Origin: Colletotrichum lupini
Lineage: Eukaryota; Ascomycota; Sordariomycetes; Glomerellales; Glomerellaceae
Direction: 5' to 3'
DNA: 64,000 bases
NCBI RefSeq assembly: GCF_023278565.1
Contig: NC_064677.1
Location: 2,604,001-2,668,000 of the forward strand
In this document: in pieces, positions 34,491-47,500 of the stretch
Numbering within the stretch: position 1 is the first letter of the stretch
Layout: each line of letters opens with the position of its first letter
Position numbers and translations under genes: made by a program
The notes under the pieces: generated by a model
What the model was told of the DNA's origin: nothing
The model's database searches: none
The model's input: only the letters and a program-made list of their open reading frames with translations

Positions 34491-34907
34491 ACAATTTCTT
34501 ACCTGGGACGGGTGTTCTGACGACGGTGGTGGAATGCAGGTTTCTGAAACGGACGGGGCTACATTTTAGCATGGTTTGTGCTTGAGGCGTAATGGCAACT
34601 AGGAAATGTTGACCTCAATTCATCAATGGACAAATGATTCCCTTGAATTCACACAACAAAAGTCTTGGTGCACTTTGGTCTGCCCCTGGACCGTGACGAC
34701 TCTATTCCACGTGATTATGACCTTTTCTTGTTTTTGTATTTTCTCTCTATTACGTAGTGACTGTAAGGTAGCTACAAAAAGTTCTCTAAACTCTATGGTG
34801 CATATCATATGTGAGCTATTACCCACGTCCTCTTATATGCCACAAGGATAGTTTGGTTCATCAGATTCGTTACACGTTCGTACTTGCAAGATGTATCCAA
34901 GGGGTCC
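34491..34907. other. Convergent 3' spacer
   Basis: 417 bp between the stop codons of RPL4 and the aminotransferase gene. It should hold both 3' UTRs; no gene is seen. Confidence 0.7.
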
Positions 34908-37358
34908 TCAACATCCCATCAAACTACCCAGGTTGCCAAACCCCTCAAGCCCCTCCTCATCTCCACCCTGAAACATGAAAAAGTCCCCAAGTAAATCCTC
35001 CACCTCCTCCACCTTCTTGATCCTCCAGAACCTCTGAATCGCATCCGCCAGCCTCTGCGCGCACAAGTCCACATTCTCCTCCGTCTCAGCCGCGAAACAC
35101 AAACGGAAGTAAGCCCACCCCCTCTCCGCCCGGATCGCCGGCGTAGCACTAAAGATGAGCCCGGGGCTCACGAGCACGCGGTACGGCTTCTTGGTCGCAA
35201 AGAACATGAGCGCCGTCGAAAGCCTCTCCCCGTCGAGCAGCGGGATCCGCTCACCGCCCGTCGCCATCCACAGCGGGTGCGTCTCGAGCCGCAGCTTGAG
35301 CCAGATGAACATGCCGCCGCGCGGCCACGCGAACTCGTAGAGCTGCGTCTTGCTCACGACGCCCCAGTCGGCGTCGTCGGCGCTGCGCGGGGTCGACTGC
35401 TTGAGCTGGATAGACCCTTCGTCGAGGATGGTGCACATGCGGTTCATGCGACGCTCGTAGACGCCGCGGAGGCCGGCGAGCCAGCGGACCCAGCCGTCCA
35501 TCTTCCAGCCCTCGAAGGTCTGCTTCTGGCGCGAGGTGAGGGCGGCGAAGGCGGAGCGGGCGGCGGGGGGTTGGTCGCCCATGATGAGCTCTGCTACGGT
35601 GGATTGCACGAAGCCTGAGGGTTGCTGGGTGGTGACTTCGGTGATTCTGGAGAGACGCGGTCACGTTAGTTTCGATGGTGTTTAAGTGACACGTTGAGGT
35701 TGGATAGATAGATGGTGCATACCTCAGCAAGCGCTCAATGATGGCCGGCTGCGCCGTGATCCAGCCCATGCGGCATCCCGGCGCGATGGTCTTGGAGAAA
35801 GTGTCGAGGCGAATGACCCTGCCGTCCGTGTCGATGCTGAGGAACGAAGGGGTCAAGGAATCCAGGAACTGGTAGCCGGAAGACTTGGTGGGCTTGTAAG
35901 TCGGAGGAGAGGGACAAACCTCCAGGCCGCGCGACTTGGCTTCCTCGACGACCGCGGAGGGGTACTGCAGGTACCAGTACGGGTCGTCTTCGACAATGAT
36001 GATGTCGTACTTGCTGGCGATGGCGTAAATCTCCTTACGGCGTTTCACAGACAAGATACCGCTGGTCGGGTTGTGACCCATTCTAGAAACATCCCATGCC
36101 ACGTGTTAGCCATGTGTGCTGTCTCACCTCTCAGAGCAACGATCCTCCTCCAAAAAGGGACAAAGCGAGAGAGAACAGAACAAACTCACGTCACGGTGTA
36201 GATGAAATGCGGCCTCTTGCCATTCTTCTCATCCCACCCAGCCAAAACCTCCTCCAACCCGCCAGGTCCGTTGGCAATCATGCCGCCGTCGTCCATCTCG
36301 ACCGGCACGACCTGGATGCCCCGCGGCAGCGCCTGCGACAGGACCTGGCTGTACACAAAGACCTCGCACAGCATACCGGGCCGCTCCGCGGCAGCGTCCT
36401 TCGCGGGGCTCCACGGGTTCGTGATGAGCTCCAGCGTCTTGGAGAAGCCGTCGGTCGCGCCGCAGCTGAGAATCACCTCGGGTCCGCCGAGGTACGGCAC
36501 GTCCGGGTGCAGGTGGTCCCGCGTGAACTGGCGGATGAAGGACCGGAGGGGCGGGTATCCCTCTGCCGTGCCGTACTGCAGCGCCGTGGCGACGTCGATG
36601 CGGCGGAGCGGGTCGCGGTCGTCGTCGGTGCCGGGAACGGTGACGTGCCGGGAGGCCTTGACATCTTTTTCCTTGTCCTGGCCCGCGACGGCGGCGGCGG
36701 CGGCGGCGGTGCCCCGGATCGGGAGGGTGGTGGTGTTGCCGGTGATGCCATCATCGGGGATCGGAGACGGTTCCCATCGTTCGGGCTTCGCGGCCTGTGC
36801 CTCGAGGGTGTCGAACGGGAACAGGCTCGAATGCGGCAGGCCTACAATCGGGGTTCCGAAAAAGTGTCAGCGATTCATGCTTTGTCCGGGGTACCAAGGT
36901 TTGGCCGAGATCGGGATTGCGAATATCATTGGAGCGTTGACGCGCGATCCCGCATGTATACGTGATGAGCACGCAACGCAAGGTGCACATTACGGCATAT
37001 ATTGCGGCATCCTTCCCGTCTCACTGCAAGACGGGTAGGACAGATTGCGACAGCCCAAGTCTACCTCTTTGATGCCGTGCAACCTTCAAGGTGAAGCAAC
37101 ATAAGAGAGTGGTAACGAAAAGGAAAAAAGTGCTGTTGTAAGACTCAAGTAAAGAAAAGAGAAAATCCAAGGGGTGAAATTGTGGTTTTCGGGTTTCTCT
37201 TACTAACCTCCAGCTAGGTTCCCAATGCCAGGAATCTCAAAGTACTTGTAATACTCCTTCATCTTGCTGGGCTCACGCCTCTTCGTGACCTCGGAGAAGT
37301 GGTGCTCCAGGCTCAAGGGCGCCTTCTTGGATGAGCTGTCCATGGTGGCTGCCGACAT
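34908..37358 (-). CDS. Aro8-like class I/II aminotransferase (aromatic/2-aminoadipate)
   Basis: Exons complement(37208..37358), (36190..36841), (35723..36082) and (34908..35646) encode 633 aa. All joins keep frame (LAG-G-LPHSSLFPF, YTV-T-MGHNPTSG, RLL-R-ITEVTT). It is a PLP-dependent transaminase of the fungal Aro8 / 2-aminoadipate family, acting on aromatic amino acids, 2-aminoadipate or related keto acids. Marks: GGLPHSSLFPFDTLEA near the N-terminus, LQYGTAEGYPPLR, TVTMGHNPTSG, EDDPYWYLQYP, and TFSKTIAPGCRMGW with the PLP lysine at about 365. An Ala/Glu/Lys-rich insert (TAAAAAAVAGQDKEKDVKAS) precedes the catalytic core. The first intron is 366 nt, long for this locus. At 633 aa it is somewhat longer than yeast Aro8 because of the inserts. 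No mitochondrial signal is seen, so it is probably cytosolic. Confidence 0.9.
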
Positions 37359-38536
37359 GGTGATTGACGTTGGTACGGCGATACAATCGATGGTGACGGG
37401 GATGATGGTGATGCTGCTAGCTGTCGCGTGCCTCGGCGGAGATAAGGTCTATACGATACCGTGGACGAATTGCGCTGGACAACTCAATGTTGATAGTTGA
37501 GTTCTGTAATGTGAAGTGCGGTATACCAAAGTCTCAAGAGCCACCAACAAGACTATGAATCAAAAGCCAAGGAGGGGAAGATGCGAACGGACTTTGAAAG
37601 ATAAGAAGTGTTGAGAAGTAGGTAGGCAAAAGGTACCGAGAGAGAGCAAGCAACCGAATGAATGACAGTTCCGTGTCCGCCGTACCCCAGTCCACCACTA
37701 CCCCCTCGGACGGCTCCTCAACCCCGGGATTACAAATCGTCATCCATCTTTCCAACGTGGAGTTTTGTGTGTGTGAGTGAGTGCCCCGATAAGGAAGCTC
37801 AAGAACTACTTGTTGATAAGGCCAAGCCAAGAGAGCGCCCCGACTCGCCCGGTGGCTCTCCGCGGTGAGTGAGTGGGTAGGGGGGTACGTATCCATAAGG
37901 TCCAGTAGTCCGTATTGGCGGGTGCGGACTTTCTAGACGGTGAACCACACAAAACGAGGAGAAGGAATGTGGCGGCCAAGCGAGTTCGGACTATCACCGA
38001 TGCTTTGGTAAGTTGGCGTTTGGCGTCTGGGAGGCTTGGGACAAGGGTCTGGGCTAGCGAGCCGGGTCGACCCCGGCCTTCCACGCGCGGCAAACTACCA
38101 TTTCTCCCGATCTCCCGAAACTCTACGTCTGAAAGTTCATGTTTCCCTCAACGTCGCGTGCATGTCACTACAAAGTCTAAAAAGATGCAAATTGAACTCC
38201 CATCAAAATCATAAACCTGAACAAAGACAATCTGATTATCATGAAGCTGTATCTTGCTTCAACATCGAGAGCTCTAACCAGCTAATGTGTAGGAGAGCTT
38301 CGATGCTAGACGGCCGTACAAATACAACAAGGAATCGTCATCTCTAACCATCCATTTTTTCCTGCTCTCCCTCCAAACAATCATGCATGGGCTTCATGAC
38401 CTCCAGATCCCTCGATCCTCTTTCGCATCCCAAGAACGCCTTGCTAAAATCATACAACGGGCTAACCTCCTGAGACATACGCGTCCGCGTAATCCACAAG
38501 TCTCCTGCTTCCTCTCCATCCTCTTTACAAGTCTTC
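37359..38536. other. Intergenic: aminotransferase promoter and Tra1 3' flank
   Basis: No gene seen in 1.2 kb. The side next to 37358 should hold the aminotransferase promoter. The last 150 bp (C/T-rich on the plus strand) are probably the Tra1 3' UTR. Confidence 0.65.
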
Positions 38537-41500
38537 TTACAAGTACGGCATCCACAGCGCATCGCATTGCGCCAAGTTCATGGGGTTGACTGCCTTGGCG
38601 ACGAGGTCAATGACCGTCTGGTTGGCAGGCAAGTTGCCGACGGGGCTCTGTGCCAGGCTCACGGCCCGCTTGACCACTGAGTCGCTGTTCACTTGCACCG
38701 ATTCGCGGAGCTGGTTCTCCGTCATTTGCACCGTCCGGTGGGAGCTCGTGAACCAGAAAATCATTTCATCGCGCACGAAGAGCGTAAGGGCGTGCTCCAG
38801 CTCGTACTCGGGCTCTGTGAGGCATCGTGCGATGGCCATAAGAGCACAGCTGAAGATGCCCTCTGTCGCCAGTGGGCCCATGAGCGTCTGGAGGTTGGGA
38901 GTCAGGCGGAATGGCACCGGCTCCGGGTTGTGGAAGAAGGGCTTCGCAGCGCTCATGTACGCCATGAGCTCCGAGCCCCAGATATTTCCAGATCCACGAG
39001 CAATGTTAATCTTCTGCGGGTAACGGTTGTGCATGTACAGAATGTACGTCATAAAAGTGAGTGACGCAAGCTGGTATGAGAACTGTCTGCGGAACAGCCA
39101 GAACTCGGTAAAGTCGGGGAAGGCCTTCTGGAAGTAGTCCAGGGCCAGGTTTTGTGGCACCCACTTCTCCTGGATGGCATGGAACACCTCCAGACGGGCG
39201 GTTGCGCTTTGCTCAGCATGCTTCTGTGAAAAATTGTTAGGTTTTGTCATTCGCTCTCTGATGGGACTACTTACCGAATTCTTCGTGTCAAGTACGCCGC
39301 GTAGCTTCTCCATGGTAAATAACACAGGATCGTCCTTGGACATGCCGTGGCGTCTGCAGTGGTCCTCATATACGCTCTGGAGGGTGATGTATGAGGTGTC
39401 TTCCTGCACAATGCGGATGTGAGGTGCAAGAGGAACCATCAATGGCAGAGTGAACTGAAGGTCTCGGCGGCGACTCTCCTTTCTTCTACCCAACGTCTGG
39501 TTGAGCTGTCTGAAGAGCTGCAGGATACGCTCCTCGCGACGGCAGTGTCTCGCAGCTGGGTGTTGAACAGCCCACGAGTGAATGCTTCCATCGTGACCGC
39601 GCATCTGGAGACGACGGTATGAGGCACTGATCGACCGCACCAGATCGACATTGGGCAAGAAGCGCTCAATGCGGATAAAGTCTTGGTTCTTATCCTTGTG
39701 CTGCAGGTATTGGCCAGGGATCTCGACATCATCGAACCTCTGGTAACGGAATTCGGAGAGGTGCGGCGAGAATGCCTCCAGCGAGACGCGGGTCGTTCTG
39801 CGATCAAGCTTCTCCTCAAACTTGTTGCGCCAACGGCGGAGCTTATGAATGTACTCGTACATGGTCGGTTTGACAGTAACAAAATCGGCCTCGAACGACT
39901 TCTTGATGTGAGCTGGAAGAATCGTCTCGGCGAAGCGTGTGATGTTGGTCTCCGTGGCAGAGGGAAGCTTGACGTCCTTGGCGAACGATGAAGGCATGCG
40001 GCTGACGTACGCTAGCGCGTCATTAAGCAGAGCAACGATGAGACGGTACGCATCCTCATCGGGCGGACACTTGAAGTGCTTCTGAATCTGGTCCACCATG
40101 GTCTCCATAGACAGGGCGAGAAGGGGGAAGGCGGTCTTCAGAGCGCTCATAATCTCCTCGGTGAGTTCCCATGGCGGCTTCTTCTGACCGGCGGTTGACT
40201 GGTCTCCGCCAGCAGCTGCGCCATTGGCCTGAGCAGCCGGAGTGCCGTTGGCGTCGTTGCCTTCGGTCTTAACGGAGGCATTCGCGTCGCCGCCGCTAGC
40301 AGTACCAGGCCTCGAACCAGAAGCATCCGGCTTGGGAACGCCGTCTTGCTTGGGTTGTTGAGGCGAGGCGCTGGGCTTACCATTGGACACCGTCGATTGG
40401 GCACGCTGGCGGGCCTTCTCCTTGGCTTCCTGGTTCTTCTTGATGACAAGCATGTCTTCTCTGTTGGTTCGCAGTTGGAAGTAAAGCGCTTGAGGGTACG
40501 ACCTGGCAATCTTGCTTAGGATCTGGTGGACCCTAGGTGCTTCCTTGTGGCCAAGACCAGTGAGCAACTGAGGAATGTAGGTGATCCAGTACCAGACAGG
40601 AGTCTCGCCCTTGAAGTCGTCGAAGCCAGCTGCTATAGAGCCGTTGGCATCGTCTAGACTGAGCAGCCACAAGATGCGAGCAATGAGCTTGCGTGATTTG
40701 GCGTTCTTGTAACTTCCGGCGGCTTGCAGGTACGACGTAAGTGCCTGACGGGCCGAGTTGATATCAGTCGGATCCTCCTTGTACTTGCGCTCGTTAAAAT
40801 AACCCCATTCGGCCCAAGCCTTGGCAGCGGTAATATCGAAGTACAGGGCTGTGCCGTATGCCGAATCGGCCTCTTCCTTCTGCTTGAGTTTCTCGAGGAA
40901 CATGCCCTTCAGTGTGTAGAATTCGGCTTTCTGGGGCGGGTTGAAGTAGTTCAGATTCGTGTTGTTAATAACGTCCAATCCGCTTGTAAGCTCATCGGGA
41001 TTCTCATAATGGCACTTAGCCTGCTCTCGTAGCTTGAGGAAGGCTTCTTGGATCTCGATATTCGGAAGTGTGTAGATCCTGCTCAGCTGTGTGATGCAAA
41101 CCTCCGGCAGGCTGTGCTTGCGAGCGACGTGTGCGAAGCGGTTGATAATCCAGGCAGTCTCATGATATCCACGGTAGGCAAACGAGGCACCACTGGCGTT
41201 TTGCCCGCCTCCTTGAGGGAGCAGCTGGAGGTACGTCTGGTTGATGAGGCCAAAGATATGCTGGCGCCAGGTTACTAGGTCTTGCCAGGCAGTGATGTCG
41301 TCCCAGACGTTGGGCAGACGATCGCGCCATGCACCAAGCAGGAGCTTGAGTTCTCCACTCTTAACATCCAAGTTGGACTGATTGGTGCTAGCCAAGCTGT
41401 TGCAGATCACGCTGGCGTCGTGCAGTTCGACCAACTGCTGGAAGTTCTGAAGCAAAGGAATGTGTGCCTTGGTGAGCTGCTTCGGCAGCTGGTGCCACTT

Positions 41501-44500
41501 CCGGATAGAAAGTTGAATGGCTTCGTCGCACGACTTGGCAAAGTCTTGGGGCGTCTCTTGCTTGTTGTAGAACTTGAGAAGGGACATGAAGGCCTGGAAG
41601 AAGGCACGTCGAGGCGTCGGAGCGTCCATAACGCCCTTGATAAGGTTGTCGAGCGCCTCACGATGCTCCTGTGTCTGCCACATCTCAGTATTGTTCCTCC
41701 AAGCGCACTCTAGAAGCAAGTCCTGGAAGTTCTCGTGCTTGGCGAAATCTTGGAGAATCTCCCATTGCTGCAGCTTCTGCGCACACAAGACCCAGTGATC
41801 TTCCCACAGAACATATTCTCCTTGAGAGAAGGGGATGACACCCGTTCGAGCCTTGATCTGAGCGGCCTCGTACATCTTCTGGGCCTTGTCCCACATTCCG
41901 TTTTGCTCATAGGACAACGCGGCATTTGTCTCCACAAACTGGCACCGCCTACGCCACGTGCCGTAGAAAAGATCGTCTTCTTGTAGAGAAGCATACAGCT
42001 CGACAAGTGCATCAAGGTTGCTTTCACGAACAGTTGCCGATTCGATCTCTGGCTTGATGGCCGCATTCTCAAGCTGAACAAGCGCGGTATACCACGCATC
42101 GTACGTCTTGGCCTCGTACTTGAGAACATGCGGCGGAATCTTGCAATCAGGCCAAGCCTTGGCCGCACCCTCCAGAAGGGATTGTACCACGTTCGGCCGC
42201 TTGTCGATCTGGCGACTGTGATAGTCCTTAGTGAGGAGAGCTACCATGCCACGCTCAAGATCAGTGCGTTCTTCCTTCATCGTCGCAGACCAGTAGATAG
42301 GGAACAAGGCGATCCAAAGCTGATGAGCGAGGGTGTTGTCGACGTGCTGAAGCTGAACAAGAGGCTCGATAAGGTCTCGAACCTTGACCTCGCCAAGCTC
42401 GCTCATAAAACGTCGGTGAGCAGTTACTAAGTTGTCAAGCTTGTCATCCGCCATACTGGTGGGCTCTCTGTTGTCCTTGGCATGAATTGAGAAGAGCTGG
42501 GTGAGCGGCATTGTCTTGAAGTCTTCCTGATGCAGCTGAATAGGGCTGTTCAGCTCAACCGCACCAAGGAGAAGATGCGATGCTTGTGCCAACCAATAGC
42601 TGTCGGCCAGAGTATCCCAGTTCTGAGAGGTCAGAACATAGGCAAGACGTGCGCTGGCAGTCTTTGAAAGACTCTTGTCGAATATAGCCATAAATCGGTT
42701 GCGCATGTCTACATCTTGAGCGCGTGTGCCGATTAGGAAAGCATGCTCCATGCGAACAGTCAACTCGGTACGGGTAATCTTGGGATCCTCGTAGATGCGA
42801 ATGACCAACTCAAGGAACTTCGTCAACATGGTCGAGTCCTGACGATGCTCAAAGGACAACATCTTGTGGAGGACTGCAGTCTTTTCCTTGAGCGTAGGCC
42901 AGGTGCCTTCAGAACGGAACACCCAGCCTTCCACCATGTTGAGGATCTCCTCACATAGAGGGATATGCATAGATTTCTCTACCAGCGTCGCGAGAACACT
43001 GAGGAAAGGTCGTCGGTTGTCACCTAGAACTTCCATTCGCAGTGCAACGACCTGGATAGCCTTGGTCATGAGGGCAGTCGAAACCTCAAGATCGTACGTA
43101 GACATTTCTCCCGTTGGAGTGTTTGCATCCTGGGTCCGAGGCTGCCCAGCCTGATGATTGGCGACGGCTGTGTAATGCTGAACATGTTCACGTGCCAACT
43201 TGCTCTGCAGAGCCTTCATGAGGACTGGGATGTGTTGGTCAATGACGGAGGGCTTGCGGTTACCCAAGGACCACAGAATGTTGACTCCAGATCCATAGTG
43301 ACCTGCCGCCATAGCCTCGCCCGCAATTGATGACAAAGAGTTGATAATCTCAGAGTTTTGCGACTCCGTCTCACCCTCAGCGTCGGCGTCCTCCATCGGC
43401 ACGTCCTCAGGAACAGCATCGAGCACCCTCTGGATGATTGACTTGAGGTCGCGGTCATCATCGTACTTCTTGTCCGCAAGGTGCAAGCAATCCTGCAACT
43501 CAGGATTCTCGCTCTTAAGAACCTTGTCGAGAACTTTCTGGACCGATGGCATGTTCTTGGCAATCCATTCATCTGGCTTGGAGTTCAAGATGATGCGAAC
43601 AACCTGAAGAGTGTTGATGATGTTTGTGATGAACTTCTCATCAAACTTCTCGTCAGAAGGATCCGCTGCGAGGAAATTCTGCGTCTTATCGCTGGCCAAC
43701 ACAACATCGGTGACATTGGGGTAGAGGTCGATATCCAGATCGCCCCAGTACTGGGGCTGAACTAGGTTGTAAAACAGGCTCATAGCCTTCTTGCACAACT
43801 CGGTAGACGTAGGCGGCATGGCGGGGCCGTTTGTAGAAGCATTGTCTCTTGCCTTGGTGGACGGCAATTGGTACCGCTCGTTCAGCTGAGCAATGAATTC
43901 GACCAGATACTTGATCATTTTCTGGCGCGCCATAGCCGCAATTTGATAGTCGTTACCGCCCAGACTTTGTCTGACAGTAGGAGGTGACGACATAGGCTGG
44001 TCCCCATTGTCCAACTTGCGCTTCTTAGACGTCGGTGACTCGGATATGGAACGCGACACTGCGTCTCCCTTGCCCTCAACACGACGTTGCTCCCAGAGCC
44101 AGATGAGCCACATCATGTTGAGAGCGAGCTTCTTCGACTCGTTCGAAGGGTTAGGTGGTGCAGCAACTTTCCTCAGAGACGAGATTATGAGCATAGCGTA
44201 CTTATCTCTCGACTCATAAAACAAGTCAGGATGCCTGACCAAGAAGTGGAAGATGCTAGTCATTTGCTGCACATTCTGACCTTCATCGGCAAGGATCTTT
44301 CTAGGAGCCAGCGCCCAGCCCGCATTACGATCATGAGCCTGTGTTCCCAGTCGCTTGGGCAGAACGGGAGCAATTAGCTCTAGAGCCTGTGTTACCAATG
44401 CTCGTCCCTCATTCTGGTTTGCTCTCAGGAGTGAGAGGTACACCTGCGTGACAATCTTCACCGGCGTCTCATATAGCGCGATGAAGTAGGCGATGACAAC

Positions 44501-47500
44501 GTAGGCGGCGTGCTTGTTGATGACATCGTCCAGTCGGATTAAGGTCCAGCAACTCTTAATGATGTCCTTCCTAGCCTCCTGGAAAATGGTGGAGTGGTAC
44601 TTGACCAACATCGCTGACAGCTGGAGAACCTCAAACTTGGTGTGGTCGATGCCTGGCTGCAGGAGATCGTCGTTGTCATGTTGGCTGGCATCTTGGTGCA
44701 ACTTCCATATCTTCGCATTAACAGCATCGATGATGGTCTTGTCCATAAATCGACCCTTTGTCTGCGGCGGCAGGCTCCAGTTGCGCTGCACGTCCATGGC
44801 GACGATCGGGTTGACAATGTAGTGCAGCAAGAAACACTTCATTTTCTGAGTGATGTTCTTCTGAGGGTAGGCGTCAAGGCATCTGAGAACCGTCGTTTTC
44901 CAGAACTCTGGCGAATCGCTACTAACGATGTTCTTGTAAATGTAGGCGATCAGAGGCTGCGAGGCACGAAGGTCATCAGTCGTGACTGAATCTACCAGGC
45001 TGAAGAGTGACTCGAGGTCTTTGGGGTTGCGTTCCAACGACTTGATGAAGATTGACATCAGCTGGTCTGACGCCTGGCACGCCGGAAGTCTCAAGTTGGG
45101 TGCGAGAGTATGGGCCCGCATCTGCTTCTCCAGCTCTTTGCCAACTTGCTTCAACCAGGTCAAGTGCTCCTTCTTCTCTAGCCAAGTGTCTGTTCCAGGT
45201 GACAGGGTGAGAGAATAGAGAATGTGAACGGCATTGACGACGGTGACGAGCTTGCTGTCCTTATTTTGCGAAAGCGCGTTGTTGCAGAAGTCAATTAGGG
45301 CTTGAACGTTGGAAGACACCGTTTCTCTGAGGGGGCCGCTCTCCGGGTTACGGATCACTTGTGAGATGAAGCGTCCGTACTTGAGATCTTCAAGCTTAGG
45401 CAGAATGAAGTTCCAAACCTCGTTGGGGTATCGGTTGATGAACTTATACAACGGTGCTCGGAAGGGACTTTCGTGGGTTCGGCGCAGCTTCTCCTCTAGC
45501 TCCAATGCCAGGTCAATGAGACGTTGCTTGAAGCCCTCTGCCTGTGGCGGCAAGAGGTGGAAGATGTTGAAGACGGCAGCGATGACCTTCATGGGGCCAT
45601 TCTGCTCAAAGAAGGTGAAGGAGAGCTGTTGCAGAGTGCTGGGCTCTGCAAGCACCTTGACGTGATCGAGCAGGCGAGCTCCAATCTCGACCTTGAAGTA
45701 CGTAGTAAGCAGCTTCAAGAGTCGGCCAAGGTTGTCCAAACCATGAGTTGAGAGCTTCTTGGGGTCTTGGAGACTGGCAAGAACCGGTCTCAAACCACCT
45801 TGGAGCAAATCCTTCGGAAGCTTCTGATGGGCCTCCAGGGTATTCTTCAGGGCACTATTGGCCGCGTCGATTGTGGCCTTTGAGTCTGAGTAAAGACACT
45901 TGAAGAAAACCGAGACGATCTTGGAACGTGTAGGGTGGCTGCCTTGCTTGAGCGGCGCGAACTCTTCGAAACTGGTGGCGGTGCTGAGGATATTGATACA
46001 GGCCACCCTGAGATTGACAATGTATTCGTGCGTCCTGAATTCTCCTGGCTTATTCGCCAGAGACTCATCGCTCGCATCAGCCAAAGCCAAAGACTCCATG
46101 AGTAATCTGGTCAAGTTGTCGTCGAAGGTAACCCATTCCTTCCGCAAAGTCATGTGGTAAGTCATCGCATCAATGTAGCCGATCTGGATGGGGAACGGCA
46201 GGGCACGAAGGGGCTTCGAGTAGATTGGCTGAAGGAATCGCTCCTTGTAGGGTTCAATCAGCTCCCACACGGCACAGCCAGCAGCCTTAGCGATAAGTTC
46301 GAGGGATCGCTTCGCAGTCTCGCGAACATGGCGATTCATATGCGCCAACTCCGTATTGAACTGCATGCAAATTTGGGCGAGGCGGGACCTCTGTTGCGGC
46401 GGCTGACCAGGGTTTTGCTGCGGCATGGCATCCTCCTTCTTGATGTTCTTCGTGATTTTGTGCAGCAACGTCTCCAAGGTGACCTGAGCAGATCTTCTAG
46501 TCTTCTCAGGAAGATCTTGGGGCATGTCCTTGATGACGTACATTAGAGAGCGAATGAATTCGATTTGCTTGCTTGCAACCCATTGGTCACCTAGGTCAAG
46601 CTCATTGAGAAGGAAATTGATGCCGAGCGAGCCACCAGTCTTGGTAAACCACTCTTCTTCGTAGCAGCCATGGCAGAATGTGGTGCTCAAGTTATTGAAG
46701 AGAGGCAGCCTAGCAACACTCTGCTCGTTGCCCAAGATTGTGGTGGCAGAGTCGTACACCTCCCGGATCGCGCGCTGCGCAGACTCTCGCACTTCTGGGT
46801 GATCCGACGCCAACGATTCCACAATAGCATCAGAGAGCACCCGGGTATCGATAAAGAGTGGGCCTTCTCCAGCGTTGGGATCGAATGGACTGTACGTTCG
46901 CTTGACGTCGACCAAAGCTCGGCCGACCTCAATGATTGTGAAGTGTTTGCAGAGATTCATGAGGAATGCCTGCGCTTCTTCCTTGAAATCAGGCAAAGAC
47001 TCGGCAAACATGACAGCCTTCAGCAAACGCTTGAGAAGGTCGTCTTGCTCGTCCTTCTTAGGGATAGATCGTTCTCTGTCATGTGTCGTGAAAACAGAGA
47101 AGTCAAAGTCGATTCTTCTGGCGGCTAGATCTTGAGCTTGGAGGCGCAGAAGTCTAGGCATGTCGTCGGGCAAATTCTCGAAGCCGATCCGCATCTTCAG
47201 CTGAGACTTGATGAAGTGGAATGACTGCTTCTTGTAGTAACCATCATACTGCCGCGCCTGGTTGCCCTTGCCCGCCTTTGGCTGCTCCATCAATTTCCTG
47301 ATGGCGAAATCAACGCCAGTCTCCGCAGGGAAAGCCCTATCCTTCTTGGAGCCGATTAGGCGAAGATCAAATCTTGTCGGGTCATCAGCGTAGTCCTTGT
47401 AGTTCAGGGGTTGCGCGTCAGTCATGAACTTTCGGTTCCGACCTCCAAGCTTTCCTAGAATGCGCATCGTGGTGTGAGCGTGAAAGTGGCTATAGGGATG

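Noticed and set aside
36096..36965. 289-codon plus-strand frame over the aminotransferase gene
   Set aside because: It crosses splice sites of the minus-strand gene and has no domain; it is an antisense shadow.
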